The position numbers and the translations under genes were made by a program. From Avena insularis (taxonomy: Eukaryota; Streptophyta; Magnoliopsida; Poales; Poaceae): DNA of 64,000 nt. Location of the stretch: NCBI GenBank assembly GCA_023614405.1, contig CM042684.1, positions 532,192,682 to 532,256,681 on the forward strand, in the 5' to 3' direction. This document shows positions 14,990 to 25,983 of the stretch, in pieces (positions within the stretch are counted from its first letter, which is position 1; every line of letters begins with the position of its first letter). The notes beneath the pieces are model-generated. The model had not been told where the DNA came from. It was given only the letters and a program-made list of their open reading frames with translations, and did no database searches.

Positions 14990-15490
14990 GCCAGTTCGTA
15001 CTATGGTACCAAGATCAGCAGAATGTGACCAGCATGGCTGTGTAGCTATTCGTCATTTCTAGAGCGGCCGTGTCGGGGCTTGGGAGGCCTCATGGATAGA
15101 ATTTATTGACCGTTATTTTTCCGCCGCTAACTCGGCTATGTGATGGACCCCGCGCATCAGAAAGAATACTAATCTGATTGTATTCGTCTCCGCTGGTGGT
15201 TTGTGTGCTAAATACCACATGCCAGAAGGCAACATATCTATTTGTTTTCATCGCAACTCAGGAGGTAAAGGGGAGGTCCCACATGTAAGAAAATGAGCCA
15301 AATAGACGACAAGTAATGTCAACGTAATGGCAGTTGGTGTCAGGTATGTCTACGGGTACAAACATAACGAGATCACGTCGGCTGGCGGCTTTTATCCAAT
15401 TGACCGATTCGTAATGGCACAGTCTCAATTTTCAGGTGAATTGGAAACACCTTAACCCTAAAATTTTAGGTTCGAAAATAAATCCATTTA
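14990..15490. repeat. Dispersed repeat, inverted partner at 28955-29440
   Basis: Reverse-complemented, this region aligns over most of its length with 28955-29440; shared blocks include CATTTTCTTACATGTG, GACCTCCCCTTTACC and GAAAATTGAGAC. It is diverged but collinear. It has no coding capacity and no recognisable termini; it may be part of an LTR or an unclassified element. Confidence 0.7.
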
Positions 15491-16083
15491 GGATGACCAA
15501 AGTCAACAAATGAATAGTGACAAAAAGTACAACATCATTGTTCATGCATAATTTTTTCCCTTCACTACCTACCAAGTGAACATGAATTCATACTTCAAAG
15601 GGAACATGATTATACACTTCATAGAACTACACCTTTCTACATGCCGCATTTTTTAAGAGTTTTCAAAAGTATCAAACAGGGTTTTCACGGAGTTTTCATT
15701 GTGACTGATTTCCATAGGACATTTTTTCCCTAGTTTGTGGGTGAGTTTCATGCATTAGAGCATCTCTAGCATATACCATAAAAGCTCGTACCGTTTGCAG
15801 ATTACCGCAAACCACTTTTGTAGTTCCAAATTCATCAGCGCAGAGAAGATACCGAAACACATACTGCAAATTTAAAAGAAAAAACAGTTTGGCACCAGAT
15901 CGATCACAGGTTCATACATGCGGGGATAGTTTGATCTTACAGATCATCATAATTTACACATCAAATCGATGCCGATGCGGCATCGATGCAAACCCTAGCG
16001 CAGACCTATGCAAACCCTAGCGCAAACCTAACCCTACCGACGGTAGCTACTCACCGGAGCTAGTTGTCGCGGCGCCGCGCCTA

Positions 16084-16340
16084 CTAGCTGTCGGAGGAGT
16101 CGGAGTAGTCCACGATGAAGAAGCCAAGCCGCGTCGGGTGCTCGTGCATGGAGCGGCGCATCGCTTGGCGGACCTGGCGTTGCTCCGTGTCACGCTCGTC
16201 GCGGCGGCGCTTGGCGCGCTCCCACACATCGGAGACGATCGTCCAGAGGGAATTGAACTTCGCCTCACGGATGTCGTCGTCCTCCGTGGATGCGCCGTCG
16301 CTGGAGGAGTCATCAGAGTCGGAATCAGCAACTGATCCCC
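16084..16340 (-). other. Charged reading frame inside the PIF/Harbinger element
   Basis: The minus-strand frame ending at TAG 16084-16086 encodes an acidic start (SDSDDSSSDGASTEDDD), a basic middle (WERAKRRRDERDTEQRQ) and an acidic end (DYSDSSDS). It has codon-like composition and a clear stop but no ATG in the unique part; its upstream side joins the captured kinase sequence. Unrecognised; it might be an exon captured from another gene. Confidence 0.4.
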
Positions 16341-16510
16341 CATATATCCATAGGGAAAATTAGTGAGGTTCGTTCCCTTATCCATTGCAGGTAGTGGTAA
16401 ATCCAGTACTACTGACCAATAAGAATTCCAAGATGAATGAAATGTAATTAGTACCTGGCATGAAGAAGACGGACATGCCGAAATCGGTGGCCTTGAGCGG
16501 CGAGTCCTCC
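16332..16510 (-). pseudogene. Captured fragment of the neighbouring kinase gene (intron 1 / exon 1)
   Basis: Aligns with 11942-12139 of the kinase gene in the same orientation: part of intron 1, the donor (CCAG|GTACTAATTAC) and the last ~55 bases of exon 1 encoding [17 protein letters not shown], here with Met for Leu in GMSV and Met for Lys in FMPG. A deletion of about 20 bases in the intron and scattered substitutions distinguish it. It stops abruptly at GAGTCCTCC on the exon side. It cannot make a kinase. Confidence 0.88.
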
Positions 16511-17297
16511 GCAGAGACCGGCGGTGTGCGAGTTCGGTCGCTCGAGCTACCACCGCGACGCGGCAAAGCGCCGCCACGGCCGACAACATTGCGGCACGAT
16601 TGGCCGGCCATGGGTGCGGGGAGGGCTGATGCAGCGACAGGCAGCGACGATTTGAGCGGGGGCGACGGGCGGCACCGGAATCGGTGTCGGCGGCACGACC
16701 CCTGGCGGGTTTCTGCGCGTGGGGATTGGGTAGAAGAGGATGTGGTTTACCGTATCCGTGGCCTCCCGTCCCGAATATATGCGGGAACGGGACGGATGGG
16801 CGTTTTGCGGGAAACGGCAAAAAAAATTGGGTACGGGCCGTTTTACGGTACCATTTTTAGACCGCGGTATCGCATATCGGCAAATAAAATTACGGGATGG
16901 CTGTTTTGCTGTATCTGCTAGAGATGTTCTTACACAATAATAGTACTAGCATAGTCGTTCCACTACAACCGGGTGCTCCGTTAAAAAAAAACTACGACTG
17001 GGTGCGCACCCTGAACAATACTTACCCAAATGTTCCCTTGCTTTCTTCCTATCCACGCGCTCCATCGATCTGTGGCTACAAGCACAAGCCAACCACAAAC
17101 ACAAGGAAATCAACAAAAAGAATCCTGGAGACACAAGGCAAGCCAAAAGGGAAAAGACAGAGGAGCAAATATACGTGAGTAGTGAGTAGGGGAAGGGGGG
17201 TGCGGATTCCATGGAAGACGCGGCGGACGATAGGACGGTTGTCGGTCGGTCGTACACAAAGAATTTCCCGGTAGACAAATGCACTCATTTAAATATA

Positions 17298-17396
17298 CCC
17301 CTACGTCCTAGAAGGATGTCGTAAATTTATCTAAATCTAAATGATAGAAACATCCAATCTTAAGAAATCTAAGATATACTTTTTAGAACGAAGGAG
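17298..17396. mobile_element. Short Stowaway-like MITE
   Basis: A 99-bp element between TA duplications (17296-17297, 17397-17398); ends CCCCTACGTCCTAGAA and TTTTTAGAACGAAGGAG are imperfect inverted repeats. Confidence 0.7.
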
Positions 17397-17491
17397 TAAG
17401 TCATATTGACTTTTAAATGCTAAATTACACAGATCGAAGCATCAATATGTTGATGGGGACAATGAAAGTTTTACCTATGCATGCGATTGTA

Positions 17492-17614
17492 CTCTCTCCA
17501 TCTTAAAATAAGTGTCTTAAATTTGTTTAGATTCATATATATCCATATACTAAAACATATTTAGATACATACGAATCTAAAAAACCCAAATCACTTATTT
17601 TAGGATAGATGGGG
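17492..17614. mobile_element. Stowaway MITE in the 3' flank of protease copy 1
   Basis: A 123-bp element with ends CTCTCTCCATCTTAAAATAA and TTATTTTAGGATAGATGGGG, flanked by TA (17490-17491, 17615-17616). It lies in sequence that is also present, without it, downstream of protease copy 2. Confidence 0.85.
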
Positions 17615-17739
17615 TATTAATTTATCTCTTGCAACACCCACGACACAAATACTCCCAAACAACCTCAACTCGCAAAAGAAGTAAGTACAGTACTGTATAT
17701 GGATGCAGGCATGCATGCCACTAATTAAACGAGGGTGGA

Positions 17740-19011
17740 TCACAGTGAGCTGCAGTCGGCTGTCTGGAAAGAGAGCTCCTCCTTGGCAAGGTCGTAAAGC
17801 ACGTGTATGTTCTGCAATTGGAAGTTGCCGATGATGCTCATACCGCTGTTATTTTCCATCACCATGCACGATATGGAATTGTCCAGCGGCGCCCAGTAGT
17901 TCTCCGGCGGCAGTACCAAATCCGCTCCGCCACTAAAGTGGAACACCATGGACGGCACAGCCTTCTCCTGCGCGGCCGCCACACATAGGTCCATCCCACT
18001 GCCAGCGGGCGGTGGCACGAGGCTCCCGTTCAGCTGCCTCCCGAGCTCCTCTCTCAGGGGCACGTACGCCCCATCGGCCAGCGCCGTAGTAGGGCTGCCG
18101 GAGTCGATAACGACGCCGCTTTCGACGTTGGGCGTGAAAGCGAACACCGTTGGCGAGATGGGAAGCCTTGTGTGTCCCACGGTGATCCCGACGAGTGGGA
18201 CGAAGTAGAATGTGTACACTTTTGGGGCTTCCACGAAAGGCATGGACATCACAGGGCTGCTGCCGGTGAGGATCGCGGAGGCGCCGACGAAAAGGTGGCT
18301 GCTGGCGCCGGTAGTAGCGTTGCTGCGAAGGTAGGGGGTGTGGCAGTAGGAGAACCTGGTGGCGCCCGTCTGAGAGACGAGCGACAGGGGGCCGCGACCG
18401 AGCCCGATGATGCCGGATGCCCCGTCGAGGGTCCCTGGAGTGAGGTACAACCCGTCGGCGCAGCCAAACGTGAGCGTCGCCGAGCTGTTCTCGAAGGTGA
18501 AGACCTCGGTACCGATTGACCCCGCGGCGTCGCCGGCGTCGTAGAAGACCCCGAAATGGCAGCTGCCGTCCGTGGCGCACGTGTGCTCTTGGTTGGCCTT
18601 GCACAAGGTGTCGTTGCATGGCACGGGGCGGAAGGTGTCGGACTGGGACGCGTTGAAGAACGGCAGGCCCTGCTTGACGCAGGACGACTGTGCGAGGCAG
18701 GTGGAACACTGCGTCCAGATGAGGTCGCTGCCGGTGTCGATGAGGGCCTCGACGCGCTGCGGCGGGGTGCCGATCATGTACTCCGCGACGTATTGGCTGG
18801 TGTTCCAGTGGACCGGCACGCCCACGTCGGCAGTGGAAGCCAGCCGCTGCCGGGTGCTGGCCATGGCGCGCTGCACGCGCTCCGCCGCCGTGTAGCTCCC
18901 CCTGGCATCAACGTGGGTGAGCTCCAGGCGTAACCCTGCGGTAGTACAAGTAACCAGGATAGCACTACTGGAGCACAACACGAGAACGATGAATACCAAA
19001 CTTATTTCCAT
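17740..19011 (-). CDS. Nepenthesin-like aspartic protease (A1 family), copy 1
   Basis: Intronless, 423 residues. A hydrophobic signal peptide (LVFIVLVLCSSSAILV) predicts entry to the secretory pathway. The TAXi/pepsin-like N-terminal domain has GTPPQ followed by the first catalytic triad DTGS (Asp92) and WTQC; the second lobe has DSGS (Asp303) in VVIDSGSPTTAL. Many cysteines and several N-glycosylation sequons (NTSQ, NASQ, NSSA, NATT) fit a plant nepenthesin-type enzyme. Both catalytic motifs are intact, so activity is likely; substrates are unknown. A paralog lies at 25984-27288 and a dead one at 30580-31812. A short TA tract sits 77 bases upstream of the ATG. TAXi-type xylanase inhibitors share the fold, but the intact Asp pair argues for a protease. 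Confidence 0.93.
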   Translation of the reverse strand: MEISLVFIVLVLCSSSAILVTCTTAGLRLELTHVDARGSYTAAERVQRAMASTRQRLASTADVGVPVHWNTSQYVAEYMIGTPPQRVEALIDTGSDLIWTQCSTCLAQSSCVKQGLPFFNASQSDTFRPVPCNDTLCKANQEHTCATDGSCHFGVFYDAGDAAGSIGTEVFTFENSSATLTFGCADGLYLTPGTLDGASGIIGLGRGPLSLVSQTGATRFSYCHTPYLRSNATTGASSHLFVGASAILTGSSPVMSMPFVEAPKVYTFYFVPLVGITVGHTRLPISPTVFAFTPNVESGVVIDSGSPTTALADGAYVPLREELGRQLNGSLVPPPAGSGMDLCVAAAQEKAVPSMVFHFSGGADLVLPPENYWAPLDNSISCMVMENNSGMSIIGNFQLQNIHVLYDLAKEELSFQTADCSSL

Positions 19012-19088
19012 ATTGTTTCACTTGGGGTTTGGTGCTCCTCCCGATGTTAGCTTAATTTAGCTCTGTTTGTAACATGCATGCTGCCTCC

Positions 19089-19100
19089 ATATATATATAT
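19089..19100. promoter_or_regulatory. TA tract (6 units) at the likely core promoter of protease copy 1
   Basis: (AT)6 lies between GCCTCC and GCATCCGG, at the same place as the long TA arrays of the two other copies. Its distance of about 77 bases from the ATG suits a TATA element. The position is observed; the role is inferred. Confidence 0.5.
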
Positions 19101-19182
19101 GCATCCGGATAACATGTGGAAACAAACCAGCTGAGCTGATGGGGGATGTACTACGGACGATATATACATTCCTAATTTACTA

Positions 19183-19472
19183 CCCCGTTTATAAGGTAGT
19201 GCACTTTTAACTTTTGACCTAAGTTAAACTTATTATATTTGACCAATTTTTTTTTTGCGAAAAATATTTGACCAACTTTATAGGAAAAGCCTTCGCAAAA
19301 AAAAAATTCAAAGGGAAAGCACAGCAACATTTGTAACACTAAGTTATACTACTAGATCCATTTTAAAATGTAGTTTCGTAACGTAAACATTTAACATCAC
19401 GTATATTGCTGCATTTGTGTATAAAATTGGTGAAAACATAAAAAATGACTTAGGACAAACAAACGGAGAGAG
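19183..19472. mobile_element. Stowaway-like MITE upstream of protease copy 1
   Basis: A 290-bp element between TA duplications (19181-19182, 19473-19474), starting CCCCGTTTATAAGG and ending ACAAACGGAGAGAG. Its interior has two T/A runs around TTTGACCAA, perhaps a nested or rearranged part. Confidence 0.65.
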
Positions 19473-19549
19473 TACTAAGCTGGTATAATCAAGTCCCGGG
19501 TGCCGGCCTGAGCCATTGGAAAATTCTCCCATTATACTCCAGTACGTAC

Positions 19550-19665
19550 AGCTAGCAGCTGGCTGCATTGCTTCAAACGAAGCGTGTGGAGATGCTCGTA
19601 GCTCTCCAAGTGCCGACCTTTATAAGAAGCTTGGATCTTGTCGCCAAATCCTAGTTTTTTTAATC
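19550..19665. repeat. Upstream segment shared by the three protease units
   Basis: This stretch (core GCTTCAAACGAAGCGTGTGG, then AAGCTTGGAT and GTCGCCAAAT) is also found at about 27585-27690 and, inverted, at about 30180-30295. It shows that each duplicated unit includes at least about 600 bases upstream of the gene. Confidence 0.8.
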
Positions 19666-19876
19666 AGTGTTCTCTGGACCTGTACTCAGGAATTGTACTG
19701 ATCCACCCGGCCAAGTCCATCTGTATAATTTGACACGTAAAAAGTGGCGGACCAAGAACGTCGGCTATTGAGTTTGTGACTAATAGTTGTACAACGGGTT
19801 ACATTTGGATTTTGAGTTGTAAATGGTGTGGTTAGGGTATAAGTCTTACTACTAGAGTTGGACCCTTGCCACCTCC

Positions 19877-20140
19877 GAGAGTGGGCACCACAAGTTCTAA
19901 CTCATTCCGACTTGATATCAACACCACAATGTTCTGAGAGTGGGCACCACAAGTTCTAACTCATTTCAAAAAATTAGTTAAACATTAGTGACTTATACTA
20001 CTACATTGATAAAAAGAATCATGGAATTCTTAGTTACATTGATAGGTGGCATGGAGCATCAAGATGGGTTGAATTTTAAATCATGAAACATGCTTACATT
20101 GATAGGTGGCATGAAACATCAAAGTGGTTCGAATTTTAAA
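19877..20140. repeat. Two short tandem duplications
   Basis: A 30-base block (GAGAGTGGGCACCACAAG...) occurs at 19877-19906 and 19936-19965; another block (GATAGGTGGCATG...GAATTTTAAA) occurs at 20034-20080 and 20094-20140. No gene lies in the 19473-20310 interval. Confidence 0.8.
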
Positions 20141-20311
20141 GCTAAGCTAACTCTTTTCCCGATAATAAAGCGTAATTTTTTTTCCAAATGTCAAACTATG
20201 TTAGTCTGATCATTTTTTAAAGAAAGCCTTAACACCCGAAATACAAAATCAATGTTATTATATAGCTGCCATATTATATCTATATAGTATTATTGTTGTT
20301 GATGATGTTTC

Positions 20312-23300
20312 TTAAAAAATCACTATGCACATGAGTGGATCAATCCTAACTGCTCTGAACAAAATGCCTTTGTACCTGGTCTTAAGGTGACACCCATCTA
20401 TGCAAATGAGTGATCTACATACTTCTAGGGACCCTCTCTTGTAGGCATCATAGGACCAGTACAAAGTTGCCAAATACTCTTTTAGAACTGGATCTGATTG
20501 CTCTTTTGCTTGATTTGTGCAAAGAAAAAATCTAGAGCTAAGGTTTGATCTCATCAACTCTTGGCCATAGTCAAACAACAATGTGAACTGCTCTGCTCAT
20601 CCCCATGGATTATATTTAATGCAACCTTTCTAGCTCTTTCCAATTTAAACACATGTTGAATTTGCTTCTAACCTTTGCTGCAAATGAATTGAAATCCATT
20701 TTCTGGTTATCTCTGAATTCATCAATAAAACATTGTGTGAGAATGGAGTTGTCACTATCTTTAGATTCCACAATCTCTCACATGTGTCATCATCACATAG
20801 CTTCCTAATTACAATGGCCTCTTTCCTGTTGTCCCGTGACACATTAATCATCCAAGAGCAACCTTCTTCTTCATCACATTCAACATTTATCTGAGTTGGT
20901 TCATTCCTTGGCTTTCTAATTTTTACTATTTCATGGACATTGTATGCATTTAATGCTTTTTTGAATTCTACCATACTAGAGAACACGATGCCCGTTTTGA
21001 ACACCGGTGTTTCCATATCCACTTCTGAATTGAACTCCTTGAACTTGTACTTTAGCTGCATGTGCTGCTCCACTATGAGATTTAAATCATCATGATCAAG
21101 CCAGCATCATCCTCTTCTTCAGCTATCATTGAAAGCTCATTGTTATCATTAACATATCTGTCGGTATACTCTAAAAATAGATTATCATCACCATCCTCTG
21201 CATCATAGTCACTGCCATAGAATTCAGTGTCACCGCCATCTACAACATCTCCATCCTTACTCACAACATCCATAAATATGTATGTGCTTGCATATGAGCT
21301 TGGAATTTCACTCTGAGCACCTCCATAGTCCGTCTCTGCTGTAATTTCCCGCCTTTCAACCTGAGATGCATTTTTCTACACTTCCTCGTCTGCACTTCCA
21401 TTCTCTATTGTATATCTACTAGAAATTGGTACTATCACATCATCTCTAAGCCCATTAGTAAATTGCCCTGTTAGAGACAGGGCGATCTAATTTTACGGTT
21501 TCTTTCTTAAAACACCTTACACCGGGGAGGGAATTTGCATGGTTCTGCTTGCCTCCCATGGTCGTTCTAGTGGTATTTTAGTTGGAATCAACACTGAAAT
21601 GCTTCAAGTTAACAAGGTTGACTCGGACGATTTTTGTGTTAAAATACATTTGAAGTGTCGACACGATGGGTTCCTCTGGAATTTGGTCCTTGTGTATGGG
21701 GCGGCACAGGACAATCTGAAACATAAGTTTCTTGCTGAATCGGTTCGTGTTCATGAGCATGAATCCCTACCTATGCTTGTTGGGGACGATTTCAATATCT
21801 TACGTAGAAGGGAAGAAAAGAATAATGATAATTTTAATACACGAGGGCCTTTATGTCTAATGCAATCATTGAGAGTCTAAACTTGTGAGAGATTACTTGG
21901 GCAAACCACAGAGACACACACACATATGAAAAACTTGATCGCATTTTATCCACCATCGATTGGGAACAGAAGTTCCCAGGAGTTCAGGCACACTTGGGAA
22001 ATCATCCGATATTCTCCTTCGAGCTCTCATGGTTACGTCAAGACAGTTTCTACGATCTTGTGGCAACTGAATGGGTATATGTGACACATGGTGACACGCC
22101 TATTAAACATTGGCAGAAGAAAATACAACATTTATGTAGATTCCTTCATGGGTAGGCAAAAAACCAAAGTGGAAAGTACAAGAAGAAGAAGGAGAGACTA
22201 TTATCCATCATTGATGAACTGGATATAAAGGCTGAAACATCTCCTCTCTCTGAAGTTGAAAGAAAGGATCTAAGAGATGCAGATGAACAAATAAACAAAC
22301 TACGGCGTGATGACGAGTCTAAGTGGGCTCAACGTGCTAAGGTTAAACATGTGCAGGAAGGAGGAAATAATACTAAATACTTTCATCTTATAGCCAATGG
22401 CAAACATAGGAAGAAGAAGATATTCCAATTAGAACAAGAGGAAGGAATAATTGTAGGAGAGGAGAATTTGAAAGTCTTTATCACTGAATACTATATAAGG
22501 GGCTGTTCGGGGAGCCGACTCCCAATGGACTCACTCTTATAGAAAATATAATTTATGATATTCCTCAGGTATCGACTGAAGAAAATGAAATTTTAACTAG
22601 TATGTTTTCTGAACAAGATGTATATGAGGCTATAGCTTCCATGGAACATAACAAGGCGCCTGGACCTGATGGGTTCCCTGCAGAATTCTATCAAACGTTT
22701 TGGGCAGTGCTTAAACAGGATTTGATGGCTATTTTTGCACAGTTGCATGAAGATAACATTCCCCTGTTTAAGTTAAATTTTGGTGTAGTAACTTTGCTGC
22801 CCAAAAAAGGAAACGCGGTACAAATACAACAATATAGACCCATTTGCTTACTAAATGTAAGTTTTAAGATCTTTACTAAGGTTGCAACAAACCGAATAAC
22901 TAGAATTGCACAAAAATTATCGGACCCACACATATAGCTTTTATGCCTGGGCGGCATATTCTTGAAGGCGTGGTTGTCTTGCATGAGACCATCCATGAGA
23001 TTCACAGGAAGAAAATGGATGGAGTTCTTTTCAAAATTGATTTTGAAAAAAGCTTACAGCAAGGTAAAGTGGCCATTCTTACAGCAAGTCCTCCGTATGA
23101 AAGGTTTTGATCCTATATGATGTAAATGGATTAATAACTTCGTACGAGATGGAATAGCCATTCGGATAAATGATGACATTGGCCACTACTTCCAAATTAG
23201 AAAAGGATTGCGACAAGAGGATCCACTGTCACCTATGCTATTCAATGTTATAGTCGATATGCTTGCCATCTTAATTGCCAGGTCAAAACAGAATGATCAT

Positions 23301-25270
23301 GTAGCTAGACTAATATGCCATCTAGTTAAAGGAGGAGTGTCTATTTTGCAATATGCCGATGATACAATTTTTTTCATGCAACACGATTTTCAAAAGGCAG
23401 TTAATATGAAGCTCATCCTATGTAGTTTTGAGCAACTACAGGGACTAAAATTTAACTTCCATAAGAGCAAGATCTTTTGTTTCGGCAAGGCTGCTGAACA
23501 AGAACACACTTATAGGGAGATTTTTGGTTGCAAATTAGGATCCCTACCATTTAGGTACCTTGGGGTACCTATACATCATAGGAAACTTCACAATTTTGAA
23601 TGAAACCCGGTTGAAAATAGATGTGAAGGCAAGTTAGGGTGCTGGTAAGGAAAGTTGTTATCTTACGGGGATTGACTTGTCCTAATTAATTCAGTTTTAT
23701 CAAGTATGCCGATGTTTATGTTGTCTTTCCTTCAAATACCAAAGTGTGTAAGGAAAAGACTAGATTTTTATCGCTCACGATTCTTCTGGCAAAGTGATGA
23801 ATATAAGAAGAAGTACCGACTGACTCGGTGGAATATTATTTTCCGACCTAAAGATCGGGAGGGCTTGGGTATTGAAGTGCTGAAATTTAAAAACAAATGT
23901 TTACTTAGTAAATGGTTGTATAAGTTATTGACAGAAGAAGGTGTCTGGAAAGAGTTTCTACACAACAAATATCTAGTCAATAAAACTTTAGCACAGGTCG
24001 AAGCCAAGCCGACTGATTCACCTTTTTGGAAAGAACTAATGGGAGTGAAAGATGAGTTTTTCGCCCGTCGTGTTTTCAAAATTGGTGATGGGAGAGCCAT
24101 TCGTTTCTGGGAGGATATATGGCTAGGGGAGGTATCTCTTGCCCAATAATATCCATCACTTTACAACATAGTACATAGAAAGCATGTCCTCGTTCACGAT
24201 GTTTTGACTCAAAACCCTTTAAATATAGGATTTAGGAGAAATTTAACAGGGGATAAATGGGTTGCATGGTTGTACTTATGTGAGAGGTTGATGAAAATAT
24301 CCTTGGCGGATGAGCGGGATAGGTTTTCATGGAATTTAACTGAGGACGGGATTTTTTCGGTTAAATCTATGTATGAAGATATCATGAATAAGCATCCACG
24401 TTTTCCTACGTGGTACTTGTGGAAGATAAAAATACCAATTAAAATTAAAAAGTTCATGTGGTTTCTTAGTAACAAAGTATTGCTAAAAAAAGACAACCTA
24501 GCCAAGAAAAACTGGAACGGGTGTAAGAAATATTGTTTTTGTGACCAGGTGGAAACAATTGAGCACTTGTTTCTAGCATGTCCTTTTACAATTTGGCGCA
24601 TGATTTTCTGCACTTATAACCTACCTCCTCCAACTAATATCACCAATATGTTCGATAATTGGTTAAATGGAATGAATAAGGTGAATAAAGGCAGAATCCG
24701 GATTGGCATTTCGACCATATGTTGGTCCATTTGGAAGTGTCGAAATAACTTTATTTTTAATAAAGTCGGAGTTCCTTTCTTTTTGCAGGTTATTCATATG
24801 ATGGCGTATTGGATTCAGCTTTGGTTTTCCTTCTCCCAGAACATCAGCGTACACCCATGGTTTCTGGGTGCAACCGTCTTGTGGCGGTTACTTCGAAATT
24901 TTTCAGCCTGGTTTCGTGACGTCATTCTAGTAGATTGATAAATGTCTAGCTGTTGCAATTGCTCTCTTGTGAGATCTTTACCTTTTTTTAGATGGTTGGT
25001 GCATATATCAACTTTATCTGATCCCTGAACTGTAATGCCACGATGATATTTTTTGTATCTTAATAAAGGCTGTGTGCATCCTAAGATGCACAGGCCGAGG
25101 CTATGTTCCCCTTTTCGAAAAAAAGAAAGCAACCATACAAGTATTGGCCTCTCATCTTGCTCATCAACTTATTCTTCACACAGTTCATTGAAGATAATGC
25201 TATCTTAACTGTCAGCTGTATCCCAACATCGGTAGTCGGTGCTCCCACCTCGCCTCGACAAGATGGCACC
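20312..25270 (-). mobile_element. Mutator-like (MULE) transposase remnant, split by a LINE
   Basis: Minus-strand frames give an N-terminal piece (DVGIQLTVKI, about 25200-25230), an acidic segment (21082-21273), a MuDR-type DNA-binding region (FSSMVEFKKALNAYNV, CDEEEGCSWMINVSRD; 20645-21073) and part of the transposase (LYWSYDAYKRGSLEVCRSLI, CIDGCHLKTRYKG; 20312-20581). Stops and frameshifts separate them and the catalytic core beyond CIDGCH is lost. The 3.6-kb plus-strand LINE at about 21480-25128 is inserted between the first and second pieces. TIRs were not found. Confidence 0.75.
21480..25128 (+). mobile_element. Degenerate LINE (L1-type non-LTR retrotransposon)
   Basis: Plus-strand pieces in order: an endonuclease fragment (LVLVYGAAQD, LVGDDFNILRRREE, then LDRILSTIDWEQKFP; 21539-22085), reverse transcriptase (NKAPGPDGFPAEFYQ, YRPICLLNVSFK, catalytic YADD at about 23353-23364; 22602-23603) and a zinc-binding zf-RVT region (WKIKIPIKIKKFMW, C...C...EHLFLACP; 24204-24938). 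Several stops and frameshifts inactivate it. The 3' end has AATAAA (25072-25077), the plant LINE tail motif GGCCGAGGCTATG and a poly(A)-like end CGAAAAAAAGAAAG (about 25116-25128). The 5' end is probably truncated. It sits inside a Mutator remnant of opposite orientation. Confidence 0.88.
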
Positions 25271-25844
25271 TGAAGTCAGTTCGCCGCCTTGCTTTCGTAG
25301 TGTCATGTGTCGCTGGAGAGATAGAGCGACCCTGCGGCTGGACTCGTTGAGGCCTAGTATGGGAGCCAAACTATTGTTGTTGTTTGTCTAGAACGTCCAG
25401 TGAAGATGCTATAGGCCAAGAGGAGAACTAGATTTGTTGAGCTAGATTAGCTGAATACAACATGATTCTTTTAGTAGAAAATAATGGGTATTCAGCTGAA
25501 TACACGTGAATACATGTGTGCCCGTCGGTGTGTCTGAGTCATAGCTCCTTCTGCCGCCAACAGTTGGGACCCCGCTGTAAGGCAAGGCAGCACCAAGGTC
25601 AAATGTGCCAGAGAGCAACGTAAGGGTCATTTCACAAAAGTCACACGGCCAAATGCCACCTCTGGTGTATTTAAATCGGTCAAATTCACTGAAATTCGAT
25701 CGGATTGGACTAAAATGCTTCCAGGTAGCAAGTTGTAGGACTAGTGTTGCTCACTTTGCAAGATATGGGACTAAAACGCTCCGACGGTGCAAAATGTGAG
25801 ATTAAAACTGTATATACCTCAAACATAAATTTAATTCAAAATTA
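25271..25844. other. Intergenic, nothing recognised
   Basis: No protein similarity or element termini were seen. A short inverted motif around GCTGAATAC recurs at 25451-25510. Confidence 0.4.
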
Positions 25845-25983
25845 GAGTTATCGAAGCATCAATATGTGGAGGACAATAGTATATCCTTTTCCAATTTAGG
25901 TACACAACACAAATTCTCCCAAACAGCCTCAGTTTGCAATCGACGCATATACGGTGAGTTGAACGTGCATGGGTGATCGCTGA

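Larger units (their letters stand above)
15758..16929. mobile_element. PIF/Harbinger-like non-autonomous element with captured gene sequence
   Basis: TIRs GAGCATCTCTAGCA (left) and the complement of TGCTAGAGATGTTC (right), flanked on both sides by TTA (15755-15757 and 16930-16932), the target duplication of PIF/Harbinger elements. It is 1172 bp long. It contains no transposase but holds a charged minus-strand reading frame (16084-16340) and a fragment of the adjacent kinase gene (16332-16510), so it is a Pack-type element. Confidence 0.85.

Noticed and set aside
16047..16820. 257-residue minus-strand frame across the PIF/Harbinger element
   Set aside because: It runs out of frame with both the captured kinase codons and the acidic/basic frame; it is likely chance in GC-rich sequence.
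19877..20140. CRISPR-like short repeats
   Set aside because: Only two copies of each block with unequal contexts, in a plant nuclear sequence; they are ordinary tandem duplications.
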